Source: Quercus robur
Taxonomy: Eukaryota; Streptophyta; Magnoliopsida; Fagales; Fagaceae
DNA: 64,000 nucleotides
Direction of reading: 5' to 3'
Assembly (NCBI RefSeq): GCF_932294415.1
Contig: NC_065536.1
Coordinates: 8,864,474 to 8,928,473, forward strand
Position numbers and translations under genes: made by a program. Shown here piece after piece: positions 1-11,027 of the stretch; the stretch's first letter is position 1, and each line of letters begins with the position of its first letter. The notes under the pieces were generated by a model, which saw only the letters and a list, made by a program, of their open reading frames with translations, was not told the DNA's origin and did not search any database.

Positions 1-691
1 GCAGAAAAAGAAAAAAGAATGTAATGCAAGTGAAATTTATGTTGATTTGAATGTAAAAAAGCAAACAAAGAAATTTTTTGACAAAGAAATGCTTTACAAT
101 GAATTTATCCTACAACAAATAAACAAAAGCCAGTGTCTAATAAGTAGTACGGCAGTACCACAGTAGTTGTTGTACTCTACAGCCTCTACTAACTTAGTAG
201 CTCAAAATCCCCAAGTCAAAAAACATAAAAATAAAAATACAAAAAATCTAAAAATATACTAAGCAATATTTGGAATCATTAGTTATTGATTGGTAATTAC
301 CTTTTTCCCATAAATGATTGAAGAGTCCGGATTAATGATTGAAGAGTGAGAACTCTCTTAGTCTCCCTCAAAATCTCTTTGTTGGAAAAAAAAAAAAAAA
401 AGTTTCAGTACTTGTCGACTATGAGATTTTGAGGGGAAAGAAAATAAGTTTCAGTACTTGTGGACTATGAAACAAACATTGAAACTTACCAACGGTGTTG
501 CGACAGACTAGCAGAGGAGTGACTCACTTGGCGTGAGCTGCAGCTTCAGGTGTGAGAGAGTTCTGAATTTAGAGTTTGGAGAAAAAGAATTTATATGGTT
601 ACTCAATTTTGTAACCCAAGCCTTCCACGACATCATTTTACACCTTTTTTTTTTTTTTTTTTTTAAGCCCAGTGATCGAAACGGGCTGTTT

Positions 692-789
692 CACTTAGTT
701 TTAGGGGTAAAAATGTAAATTAAGTATATTAAAATATTATCACTTAGTTTTAGGGGTAAAAATGTAAATTAGGTATATTAAAATATTAT
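692..789. repeat. 49-bp direct tandem duplication, two copies
   Basis: Positions 692-740 and 741-789 are the same 49-bp unit, beginning CACTTAGTTTTAGGGG, head to tail with a single visible mismatch (TTAAG versus TTAGG). The near-identity suggests a recent local duplication. Confidence 0.9.
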
Positions 790-839
790 TACTGGAAATC
801 AATTCCAATTGCATCACCACACTGACGTCCGAAAGACCC

Positions 840-959
840 ATGACCTCCGATCACTGGCCTTGGCTCCAACAGTTCGACCCCAAGTGCGGAGTGGTTTCTC
901 GGCTCCAGTCGGTTGCGGCGGTGTACATTGCTCACCCCCTAATTAGTAATTATTACTAA
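840..959 (+). other. Small GC-richer ORF of 39 codons, status unclear
   Basis: An ATG at 840 opens 39 codons ending in TAA at 957-959. The peptide starts MTSDHWPWLQQFDPK and is richer in W, P and C than random AT-rich translation. No splice donor or family match is evident to me. It could be the remnant of a first exon or chance. The short length and isolation keep confidence low. Confidence 0.15.
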
Positions 960-2092
960 ATCCTGAGTTTGGAAAAGACGCCAACCCCGCCACGGGGGAG
1001 AGGGGGGGGGGGTGTGGAATTACTTTTAAGAACCAGAGAATGCGAGAAACCGTGGGATTTTGAATGAAGTAACACATCAGACTTTGGGAATATTCTTCTT
1101 AACAGACTCAATAGCAAAGGTTGATGTCTTTCTGATTTTCTATTTTCCCCAGTGCAATTAAGGGGTTCCTAAATTGTGAATACTGTATGTTTTCAGCCAA
1201 TAAAAATAAAAAATAAAATAAAATAAACTATAAATCAGACTAAAAATGAGCCAAGCTAATTAGATGTAGCACAAAAGGAAAATGAAAATCCATAAAGAAT
1301 GTCACTCCAGTCTAATGTACTATAAGGGAAAAACTTCATAAACAAACAAGGCCAAGAACTGTTATGGTCAATCTCAAATGTCATTTCCTCATGCAGGTAA
1401 GAATTAAACGCAGCACATTTCATTTAGGGCCAATAATACCAAACGGAATAGTAGATGATCATGGGTCCAACCCTGGCTCCAAACAAGAAATCAAGTTGCT
1501 CTTAAGAAAATGGAAATGCTCTCTATGTTAGAATGAGAAAATTAAACATGTAAGTGAAGATTAAAAAACTTAAATATTACATATTATTAAAAACATGTAC
1601 AGATTATCAATGTAAAATTTGAAGCCACCCTCCCGTCACTTCTCAGCCTGTTTGTGCACAAGAATATCGTTCACAAGGATAAAGCTTTGAGACTGCACAT
1701 GAATCAGATATTCCAGCTAATAGGTCCACCAAAACTTTCTCAGAAGAAGTAGCTACCTATTTCCTGCAAAACCAGCAATATTAGAGATTGATTGATTCCA
1801 AAAGATTTATTTATGTTTTTATTTTTTAAACATGATACTCATATATGAAGTCAGTGAAGTAGCAAAATAGACTCTGAAAATAGCCGCACCTTGCAAGAAA
1901 TTAGAAATGATCCCTATATCAGTGACTAATTTTCTTTAATGGCCTCGCTTAGATGATAGTCAGATTTCAAATCCTATAAAGATAAGAGCCATTAGGGACA
2001 ATCAGTTGCACACCTTGATTTCATCTCTAATGAGTATGGATGCAAATTTGTTTCCCCACAAAGACAAAACTTTCTAAAAATAAATTAAAAAA

Positions 2093-2151
2093 ACCCTCTC
2101 ACAATGTCACCCCCCTAAACCCACCCCCCCACCCCCCCCCCCCCCAAAAAA

Positions 2152-2181
<30 letters not shown>
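2093..2181. repeat. Compound low-complexity tract
   Basis: C-rich runs (about 2110-2145) are followed by an A run and then (GAA)n. The tract lies just beyond the 3' end of the CLPR3 coding sequence and is length-unstable sequence of no clear function. Confidence 0.85.
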
Positions 2182-2184
<3 letters not shown>

Positions 2185-2327
2185 ATCTTGGTTGAGCCAA
2201 AGTGATTTTCAATCAACTTCCATGATTGTGAACATTATGGCATTATGCCACTGGATTTTTTTCCCAGACGTAAAAAGAATCAACGATAGGTACTCACACT
2301 TGCATGATGTATATTGCTAAAGAGAGA

Positions 2328-5300
2328 CTAAATTCCATCTACAGCTTTGATGCCAGCCAGCTTGTCCCATTCCTCTGGAGAGGCAACATCGTGCATTATC
2401 TTTTCTTGACCACGCCAAAGAATCTGGATTCCAGCATTCCCACATTAGTTCAGTAGCCCCAAATGAAATAACATATAAAGACAACTTACAGAAACATTAC
2501 ATGTACCAACTTACTCTGTCTATGACCCCGAAATCCTTAGCTTTTGTACAATCCATATAAAATGGTCTCCTCATCTTATTAGCTATGGTCTCCTCTGACT
2601 AAGAAAATGTGAAATTATTTGTGAGTCATTATTATTTTTTTTTTTCTCATATTGTAGTTAACAAAGCATCTAATGTGTCATACTTACATTTCCAGTGTGC
2701 TTAGACAGAAGTTTTACAAGTGTGTCCCTGTTTGTAATTACCTGCAAAAGCAATTATGCACTATGATAATTCCTGCAAAACTATAATGTTATTCAAAAGG
2801 TTGTGAATTGAAAAGTAGCTCACACACATAATTAGTTCTTATTAATGAAGTCCAGTCCATGAGAGGATAAGTTTGAAGGTTTCCTTCTGGTTTTGGAATT
2901 CAACTTTATTTCCAAGAATAACAAGGAGGTGATTTAATCATATTATGAGTTAGTCCTGCATTGATAAGAACACTAACCCTATTAGACATATTAGTCCCCC
3001 ATATGGAAAAGAAAAATGTAAGGAGGTGTGGCAGTCCCTATAAATAGAGTGGTGGTGTAGCTTTGTTTAATGTGTGAGAGTTTGAAGACAAAGCTTTGTC
3101 AAGTGTGAGAGTTAGGAGACCAAGCTTTGTCTAGTGAGTGAGTTTAAGACTAAGCTTTGTCTAGTGTGTTAGCGAGTGCAAGGGCGCCTTTGGGTGTATC
3201 AGGGTTTTGAGTTAGTTTTTGTGAGGGTTAGTGAGTGTGATCGTAATCATTTTTTTTATTGATAGTGGACTTTAGTTGATGTTTCCCATGGATGTAGCCT
3301 TGGAGTTAGCAAAACTATGTTAAATTTTGTGTGTGATGTTTACTATTTTATTCATTTATTGTTTTGTGTGTATATTACAACACTTATCATTGCCAAACAA
3401 ATGTAGTTGTAAAACAGTAGCTAATAGTAAGAGAAGAAAACAGACTCAACTCCTACCTGCAATCACATTATCATAGTTTTAATAAAACCTTCCTCTTTTG
3501 ACTCCTCAAACCTAGGTACAGAGGAGCCATCCAACGACACAATACATTTTTCAGCTACTGGAAAGAGGAACAAACTGACAATTTCATCATGGAAACTGTA
3601 TTTCCCAATCACATTGAGGTGATAGAAAGCACTGTAAAGGGTTCAGCTTACCTCTTTTGCACGGATTAGAACATCACTAGCAGGCATCAACCCAGATGAT
3701 GGGATACGAGGTTGTTGGATCATGGCTGAGAAAGAATTCAAGTGAACACTTGATATGACATTGGACAAGAAAGGATAGAAGTGTAAAAAGACAAGAATGC
3801 AAACTAAAAAATCCAACTACATCATACCCTTGGCATGCGGCATCATAAACCGTTTACCCTTAGTTCCAGCCGCAAGTAGTAGACAAGCCTGACCTATAGC
3901 AGCCCCAACAGCAACGGTATGTATCTGTGTAAACAACAACAGTTATATAACAAGAAAGAACCTAAGAGCAGGGAAAGTATTGAAATCAAATCTCATAGTC
4001 CAATAAATAAGAGATGGATTTGGTTTCGATGGACTATTCAATAATATAACCATTTGGGACATCCAGCAAATACTTCTTATCCATCAGCTTTGTGTTGAAA
4101 TAAAGTTTCTTGACGTGCTGCAAGGGAAGGGGGCACCCTAGGCTGACAGAAATGGATGTGAGGAGATGAACATATTTAGACTATTTATCATATTAACAAT
4201 CCCAATCAAAATCACCATCTCATCCAACCACAGCTGTAAACAGTCCATTTGTGCCATATCATTACCACCTACATTGATCACCAGCCATCAATACAGCAAC
4301 AAACCAACTTTTCAGCCAAATTGCCACCATTTCCACAGCCACACCTTCACTGCAATTGCCACTCTACAAATTGCTAAGCAACTCCACCACCACTGTTAAA
4401 CCACACTACTACAGCCACCACCAACATAATGCATTAATTAGTAGGAAGAGGACAATTTTGATAAGTTCACCTCATTTTTTAATTGCATCATTGCATCGTA
4501 GATTGCAAAACCCTCTGTCTCCATCCCAACCTGAATGAAAAGCAATTTAACTCCACAAAATTAAAGCATTGAAAATTTAAAAATATAATAATAATAATAA
4601 TTGCAATGACAATGGTATGGAGAGAGAGGAATTAGATTCAATAGCGAATAATTTTGAAAATTATACTTGAAGCAGCCAAAAAAACAAAAAAAAATCAATG
4701 TGATATTTAATTGGAATTCTGTTTTTAAATTGTTTCTGAATTGTGACAAATAATTTCTGGTCAAATATCACATCACCTACAATATAAACTTTAGTTGGAT
4801 ATATCAATTATAAATTTATGGGCAAATTACACTTTTCCACCCTAATCTTTCACCTTGATTGCACTTAACCCCCTGAACTATTAGAACGCACAATTGGCCC
4901 CTCAAAGTTATAACTCTGTTTCAATTCAAAGTTATAATTTTGAATTGAAAGATCAATTTACCCTCTTTCCATCTGTTGGTTTTTGAGATTGAAGAGAGGC
5001 AAATTCATCTTTCAAAGTTACATTCCATTGGAATTAAGTTAATGCCAAAATAGATGACAGGGGATTAAATGTGATGACTTTAAATTTTTTTTTGGGGGGG
5101 GGGGGGGGGGGGGTCAATCCTAGGTTTCAATAATTCATGAGATTAAAGTGTAATTGGGGTGAAAGTTTAGGGTGGAAGAGTGTAATTTGCCCTAAATTTA
5201 ATTTGTAATCAAATAATAAAGAAGAATGAATTGATTTGTCCAAACTCACCAATTCAAACCTCAACTTACAGCAGTAACAAATTGGGTCACCTAAAAGTGA

Positions 5301-8300
5301 CAAACCCATATTGCAAGCAAGACTACTTCAAACTGACTGGGTTTAATCCATATTAGATTAGATCAATCAAAAATGGCTTACCCACAAACCTATCAAATAT
5401 TACACACAATACCTAGCCTACTGCATATAGATCACATTTTATAGTGTCCTACAATGAAATCAATGTGAAGCTTACTGTTTCACCATCATCACGAGTTGTT
5501 CCGGTAGAATTTAAATAAATATATACTGGTTCTTTGGGATCCAACCACTGCAGGTACATCAATTCTGCTACAATGAGCTCCGTCACAGCTGGCACCAACT
5601 GAGAGATACAAATAGGTAGATTGTCACACAGATTGCACATCAAATTGTAAGATAAAATTATTGTGAATCATCACCAGCAAATAAAGGAATCAAAATGCAA
5701 GAAAATTGACACTGTGATTGTTCAAGAGACTTCAGAACCCAATTATCACTTCAAAATACTATCATTGCTTTTATTTATTTATTATTATTATAGCAATTGT
5801 CTATCAAATGCAATGATTCTGCAGTGATTATTATATCGAGTTAAAAGGGAACATAATTCACTGAGCAGACACCATCTGTGAAGTGAACAAATGAGTATGG
5901 ATGATAATTGCAAAGAAATATCTCTGCGTTGAATTTAAAATGCATAGGGAAAGCATGGAACATGCAATCTTTTCTATCTGCATCAAGCAGTCATAAGTAT
6001 CTAACTACAGAATGGCCTAGAGTGGAAGAATTACAATAACAAGCAAGGGCCATGAATCCAATAATAATAGTAATAATACTACAAAGATAATCCTAAAGAA
6101 ATCTTAGCTGACACTGATGGAATTGTTTGACAACCAATATGTATGAAACCAGCACTCCTAAATAACCACTTCATCCCAATACTAATGCCTTACATTTTTC
6201 GCAAGCTGAAATTATTTGAAAGCTTGGACACTAAAAGGTTATGATAGCTCTTCAGTTTCTTATTATGCAAGAAAAGGTGAGTCCTTGTATCACCCTTGCT
6301 AAGTTACAAGAGTTATAAGCTTAGTACCTTCCCCTAAAATTATGATTTCTTCCATGTCAACACCTAGTAATCTGATGGAATTGCGATGGCGCAACCATAG
6401 CATGGTACAAGAAATAATATCTTCATTGGAAGCCTAGGGCGAAGGCAAAGCCAAAAAATAGTGTATATGGTAGTTAATTAGGTTTTTTATATTCTATTTG
6501 GTTATTCTAGAGTCAAGGGTATTTTAGTAATTTTATAATTGTTAGGTATAGGCCATAGTTATGAGCCATGAGTTTTATTTTATTAATAAGTCTTATTTTG
6601 TTTATGGGTCTTTATGTATGGGCTTTGGTTTAAGTCAATTAGGTTTTGGTTTACTAGTCAAACTAGGAGTCATAGTACTAGTAGAAGTATTATTACTACT
6701 AGTACAAGAAATAGTCATTATATACATGGTCATTCAAACAAGCTGGAATATGGTTCTAGCTTGTTTGATGTGGTTGATTTGGCGGAAGCGTAATAATCGT
6801 ACTTTTGAAGATATTGTGAGATCAATAGATCTTTTGAAACCTATACTAGTTGGTACCTTATTTAAATGGGGTAAAATTTGGGGTTTTACACAATGTATTT
6901 CCATTTCTTCTTTCTTCTTTCTATTCGTATCTCTTCTAAGGTACTTGTATTCATTTTAAGTTCTGAGTGTTCACCATCGTGAACATGATGTCCTTTTTAT
7001 GAAATAAATCTTTGATCACCTATCAAAATATATATATATATATATATTTTGCTCAATGTATTCAAGGGAGGTAGAGAGTTGATTAATAAAATTATTGAGT
7101 GTTTTAGAAATAGGCACATTGGCCTCCTCTCTTCTCTTTCTTTTCTTCATTTTCTCTTTCCAAAGTTACTGTTCACGGGTAGAGTTCATACAGCCCCTGA
7201 ACAGCCTAATTTCTCTCTAATTTTTCTTCTTTCCTAACCCTAAGCCCACCACAAACACACATAGACAAACTCCTTCAAATTATCCTACATCAAATTGTAT
7301 ATCTTTTCAGAACATTAAAATAAATTCCCCTTTTTAAGTATCTCATCCCAAAGGACTACACATTATAAGAAAGATGAACACATGTTGCCCACTCTACCCA
7401 CCCACGAGAGGCTCACTTTAGGCTATTTTCACTGCAATAACAAATTTATTAAGAATAAAAATAAATATAAATATAAATATAAAAACCCATCCCAACCCCC
7501 CACAAAAGAATTGAACAGATTTTACAAGAAGGAAAATTTGAAATGCTAGATTGAAGAACTTACAGGCATGCCAATGTAAACAATCCTCCCATTAAGAAGC
7601 AATGAAGGCAAGTCCGGTGGAGGCCTTCTTGGCCTTTGCTCATAGGAAACCGACCTTTCCACCTAATTCAAGCACGAGGATATTATCATTTCACCAAACA
7701 AGTAAAAGTTTAAAAGAAAAACCAAAGGAATCAATTGATAAAAATTTAGTATACGCAAAAACTTTAAACTCGGCTCATTCAGCACAAAATGAAAATTAAA
7801 TCAAAGAAATGTCTCCATACTTATAAATGAGGTATCATACAGGCTGATAATTTAGAATTAATTCTCATAATTTTCAACACAATTTTCCTACAAATGTTTT
7901 TTTTTTTCCCACAACTTTTCTAGGAAAGGTTTTCTCAGAAAGAAAAAAATAACAATAACCTCACACACACTCAAAATCAATTTTTGAGTAGAGCTTTTCT
8001 ATCAAAACCTAATCACACTTGAAACGAACCAGAAAACTCATCTACAAACCTTTTTCTACCCAAAAAACATTACTCAAACCTATCTAATCAAATATCTACC
8101 AATTAAAGCAAACCAGAATATTTATCCATAACTATTTTCCCACCAAAACTTGACCCATCAAACTCAATAAAAGTTTACCCAACATGCCAATCATTTCAAA
8201 GGAAAAGTAAGCAATTTAACCCAACACACACACTCAGATGCACAGTTACACAAACACGTACATACTCTATATATGATTCAATCATCTCAAAGAAACACAA

Positions 8301-9381
8301 AAACCTAAAGCAAAACACACACACACACACACACGCACGCACGCCTACTTCCATACACAAGTAAACAAATTTATTCACACTTTAAATCATCTCAAAGCAA
8401 ACAAAAACCAAAACACACACACACCCACTTACATACAACAACACCAATCAAGCCTTAGTCCCAAAAATTTTGGGTTGGCTACTCAATCACATGTAATTTA
8501 TTCCACAATTCTATTCTATCCAAAGTCAATCAACATGTCTTTTAAAAAAGAAATCTACTAATATTACTTTACACCCTCCTCAACCTTTTTTTCAGATCCT
8601 TCGACTTGAATCAACTCAGTCTTCCTCACTAGTGCACATCCACTTACATACACAAAATACACAAACATATTCAAATACAACATATGTAATTTCAATCGTT
8701 TCAAGGCAAATACAATCAACCTAGACCAGAAAACACACACCCATATACATATAAAGTTCAATCATTTCATATCATACCAAAGCAACCAAAACCAAAACAA
8801 ACAGAAACCCATCACCACTTACACACACAAAATACACAAACAAATTCACTTACAACATATACAATTTCAATCATTTCAAGGCAAATACAATCAACCTGAG
8901 ACCAAAACACACACACACCCACATACATATGTAGCTCAATCATTTCATATCATGCCAAAGCAACCTAAACAAAAACAAACAGAAACCCATGTGCATAAAC
9001 AAACATACCACCATATACAAACACTAATACAAATTAATGAGAGAGAGAGAAAGAGAGAGAGCTGACTTGGGCAGGTGTAGCCATGAGCTTAGGAGAGTCA
9101 AACAAATCCAAGTAAGGAGGAGTATCAGACTTGACAGGCTTGTGAAGAAACGTTTCTGGGGAGTTGGAAGCAGCAGAAGCGAGTTGGGAAAGAAACGGGT
9201 CCTTAGGGTTGAATGGGGGAATGGGGATTTTGGATTTGTTTTGGGCATTAATGGCACAAAGGGTAGTCCTCAAATTTCTGAAACTACCCTTTGTGCTTCT
9301 TCTTCTTAGGGACTGTGATAAGGAAGTTGAAGCTGAGGGAAGTGAAGAGGCCATCGGAAAGTGCAGAGGGGTGGTGGCCAT
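2328..9381 (-). CDS. CLPR3: CLPR3, non-catalytic subunit of the plastid ATP-dependent Clp protease
   Basis: Nine exons on the minus strand: 9381-9067, 7662-7564, 5598-5476, 4530-4471, 3924-3828, 3725-3652, 2741-2688, 2598-2515, 2423-2328. All introns are GT-AG and the joined frame is open for 333 codons, close to the roughly 330 of Arabidopsis CLPR3. Exon 3 encodes the conserved stretch with YLQWLDPKEP and NSTGTTRDDGE typical of this subunit. ClpR proteins assemble with ClpP in the stromal protease core but lack the triad: here the Ser position reads Gly (VGAAIGQAC, about residue 210), the His position reads Gln (MIQQP, about 235), and the Asp region is RRPFYMD. Residues 1-40 are Ser/Arg-rich, as in a chloroplast transit peptide; Met10 is an alternative start that fits Arabidopsis better. 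The introns carry a MITE, a LINE fragment, an LTR-like piece and tandem repeats. Confidence 0.96.
2930..3395 (+). mobile_element. Possible solo LTR or LTR fragment in CLPR3 intron 6
   Basis: The stretch has a TATA-like CCTATAAATAGAG near 3039, then a roughly 30-bp unit containing AAGCTTTGTC repeated about three times (3075-3170), then a GTGGACTTTAG...TGTAGCC segment with a T-rich tail, a layout seen in plant Copia-type LTRs. I could not fix the ends or find a target-site duplication, so the boundaries are approximate. Confidence 0.35.
4820..5192. mobile_element. Foldback MITE (MULE-like) in CLPR3 intron 3
   Basis: The 373-bp element starts GGGCAAATTACACTTTTCCA and ends with its near inverted complement; the terminal inverted repeats extend about 45 bp. 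It is flanked by a 9-bp duplication with one mismatch, TAAATTTAT (4811-4819) and TAAATTTAA (5193-5201), as expected for Mutator-like transposition. A G run of about 20 lies near 5094-5113. No coding capacity. Confidence 0.8.
6720..7046 (+). mobile_element. 5'-truncated LINE 3' end in CLPR3 intron 2
   Basis: The + strand translation up to the stop at 6957-6959 contains CLMWLIWRKRNNRTFED and WGKIWGFTQC, the pattern at the C-terminus of plant L1-type reverse-transcriptase ORFs. A short 3' UTR follows, with AATAAATCTTTGATCACC and an AT-rich tail at about 7025-7046. Most of the element is missing. Sequence from about 6430 to 6720 may belong to another repeat. Confidence 0.6.
8438..8530. mobile_element. 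Short SINE-like fragment in CLPR3 intron 1
   Basis: It contains the motif AAGCCTTAGTCCCAAAAATT followed by TTGGGTTGGCTAC, which recurs in many plant genomes within short non-autonomous retroelements. The ends are unclear. Confidence 0.35.
8641..8990. repeat. Two tandem 175-bp units in CLPR3 intron 1
   Basis: Units at 8641-8815 and 8816-8990 both begin CACTTACA.ACACAAAATAC and share GGCAAATACAATCAACCT and the phrase AAACAGAAACCCA. More diverged related pieces rich in (CA)n extend upstream to about 8200, including a CA tract at 8317-8340. The whole is a decayed minisatellite inside the intron. Confidence 0.75.
9038..9060. repeat. GA microsatellite next to the CLPR3 exon 1 donor
   Basis: An AGAGAGAGAAAGAGAGAGAG tract lies 6 bp inside intron 1, next to the exon 1 donor (exon end 9067). 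It is pyrimidine-rich on the transcribed gene strand. Confidence 0.85.
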
Positions 9382-9749
9382 GGTGTGGTTTTTTTTTTTT
9401 GGGTTTGTGTTTCTGTTTTTTGTGTGGTGAAAATCAGAGAAATTATATGGGGTTCTTTTTTTTTTTTTTTTCTGTTTTGAGAAGCAGAAAGAAATGGAGT
9501 GGTGAGGAAGATTGTGGATGGTGGGTCGGATTGTGGATGGTCCGAATGGGTCAATTTAAACACACCATATACATGGACGGTTGTTTAAATTTATTTTATT
9601 ATTATTTTTTTTTAGGGTGGGGGGGGTGGGGGGATAAGTATTTTTATGAGTATATGGTTTGATTATATTTTAGTTTTAAAAAGTGCTTAATTTTTTTTTT
9701 TTTAAAGAACCATAAATAATAAATATATCAAGTTAGTCAATTGATTTTA
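9382..9749. other. CLPR3 upstream region
   Basis: This 5' flank of CLPR3 has T, G and A homopolymers (for example T runs near 9390 and 9457, a G run near 9619). No clear TATA box could be placed with confidence; a weak TATATGG on the minus strand sits near 9570. No other gene seen. Confidence 0.5.
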
Positions 9750-10194
9750 GTATAAAGTTTGGTTGTAGTATATAGAGGTGTACAGTGAACATGTCAAAAC
9801 CGACTCGACCTAATCCGACCCAACCCAACCCATTAGGTTCGGTTGGTTTTTAAGAATAGGTGGGTTGCGTTGTATCATGATTTTTTTTTTTTTTTTTTTT
9901 TTTTTACAATAGGTTGGATTAGTTTCGAGTCATGAGATTTACAAATCTATCTAACCCAACCCGACCCACCTATATTTAATATATTTTTAAATTTTAAAAA
10001 ATATATTATATAATTTTGTTATTTACTTTTTTGCCCCTCTTCTTAAATAAAACCCAAACCCTAAATTCTTCTCATATAGTTTGTGTTTGCTTGATGTTAT
10101 GATCATGATTATTTGGTTATAAATTTGCTCTTATTTGTGATAGTGTTGTTTTAATGCTCAATTTAATAATAATAATAACAATAATAATAATAAT

Positions 10195-10974
10195 TGTAGG
10201 GACTAGGGCCCAAAATGGTGTATTGGGCCTTGGGCCTTGTCTGAGGACGTTGACAAGTCCGAGGAAGAGCAAATAGTTATTAAAGGATTCCCAGTTAAAG
10301 TCTCATAAGCGGGGGATGAATGGAGGGTGATCCAAGGAGGAATACTTCCTCGAATATAACGAATGTAGTCCAAGTGTGTACTCTAGCAATTAAAGTAACC
10401 CTCCAAAAGGCTCTAGCAATAGAAATGTGCCCCATGAACATACGAGAAGGAAGGAAACTCAAAATATCTAAGGAAAAACTGCTACCATCGCATTAAATGC
10501 ATTGCAGCTACTTTTCTGGCCGCATTTATGTAGAGAAGACCTCTAAACAGTGCTGTCTTGGTTACCACAACTCACAGAAAGCTAAAAGGGGTGTCTGATG
10601 GGACGGACACTCAAGTAGGGACTCAAATGATCAACAAGTGTAGGATCAAGATGATCCAAAATGAGCTATATAATGTGAGAGACCTTTCATGAGAAGGGGA
10701 TCGGAAAATAGAGAGAGAGAAAATATTATAGCAATCTAAATCACTCTAATACCCAAGAGTGATCATTATATACAGGTTTAACCTCCTCAGACTGAAAGTC
10801 TATTGATATCAGCATCCTTTATTTGTGTTTGATCGTTATGTAATTCAATACTAGCTATTGCCCAACTCATTAGTACCCAGTTCTTTGACTTATTCTTTAC
10901 AAATTCATTGTATTGGGCTTATTGGGCCAAGACTCCATACATTTTGGGCTTAGGCCGCAAATTGTGACCCTACA
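10195..10974 (+). repeat. 5' LTR of the Tat/Gypsy element
   Basis: 780 bp, TG...CA ends. A TATATAA box lies at 10667-10673 and would position transcription start within the LTR. The 3' LTR has an extra GGCCTTG unit near its start, explaining most of the 7-bp length difference. Confidence 0.93.
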
Positions 10975-10976
10975 AT

Positions 10977-10994
10977 TGGCGCCGTCTATGGGGA
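10977..10994 (+). other. Primer binding site
   Basis: TGGCGCCGTCTATGGGGA begins 2 bp inside the 5' LTR. This GGCGCCGTC-type site is usual for plant Gypsy elements and would pair with a tRNA 3' end. I do not assign the tRNA. Confidence 0.75.
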
Positions 10995-11027
10995 GAACTG
11001 GTGTATCAGTGAATGCAACGGTTAAAC

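Larger units (their letters stand above)
1..2327. other. Intergenic DNA downstream of CLPR3
   Basis: I see no convincing gene in this stretch. It holds AT-rich sequence, A, T, G and C homopolymer runs, a 49-bp tandem duplication at 692-789, a shorter imperfect direct repeat (AGTTTCAGTACTTGT at about 401 and 447), and the 3' flank of CLPR3, which runs leftward out of the gene. One small GC-richer ORF at 840-959 is listed separately. Confidence 0.6.

Noticed and set aside
6561..6959. 132-codon + ORF as an independent gene
   Set aside because: Its C-terminal half is the 3' end of a LINE reverse-transcriptase ORF; it lies within a CLPR3 intron and ends in a LINE-type 3' UTR.
9037..9662. Several overlapping + strand ORFs of 88-123 codons
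   Set aside because: They lie antisense to CLPR3 exon 1 and its upstream DNA, include low-complexity R/E and F/W runs, and match no family.
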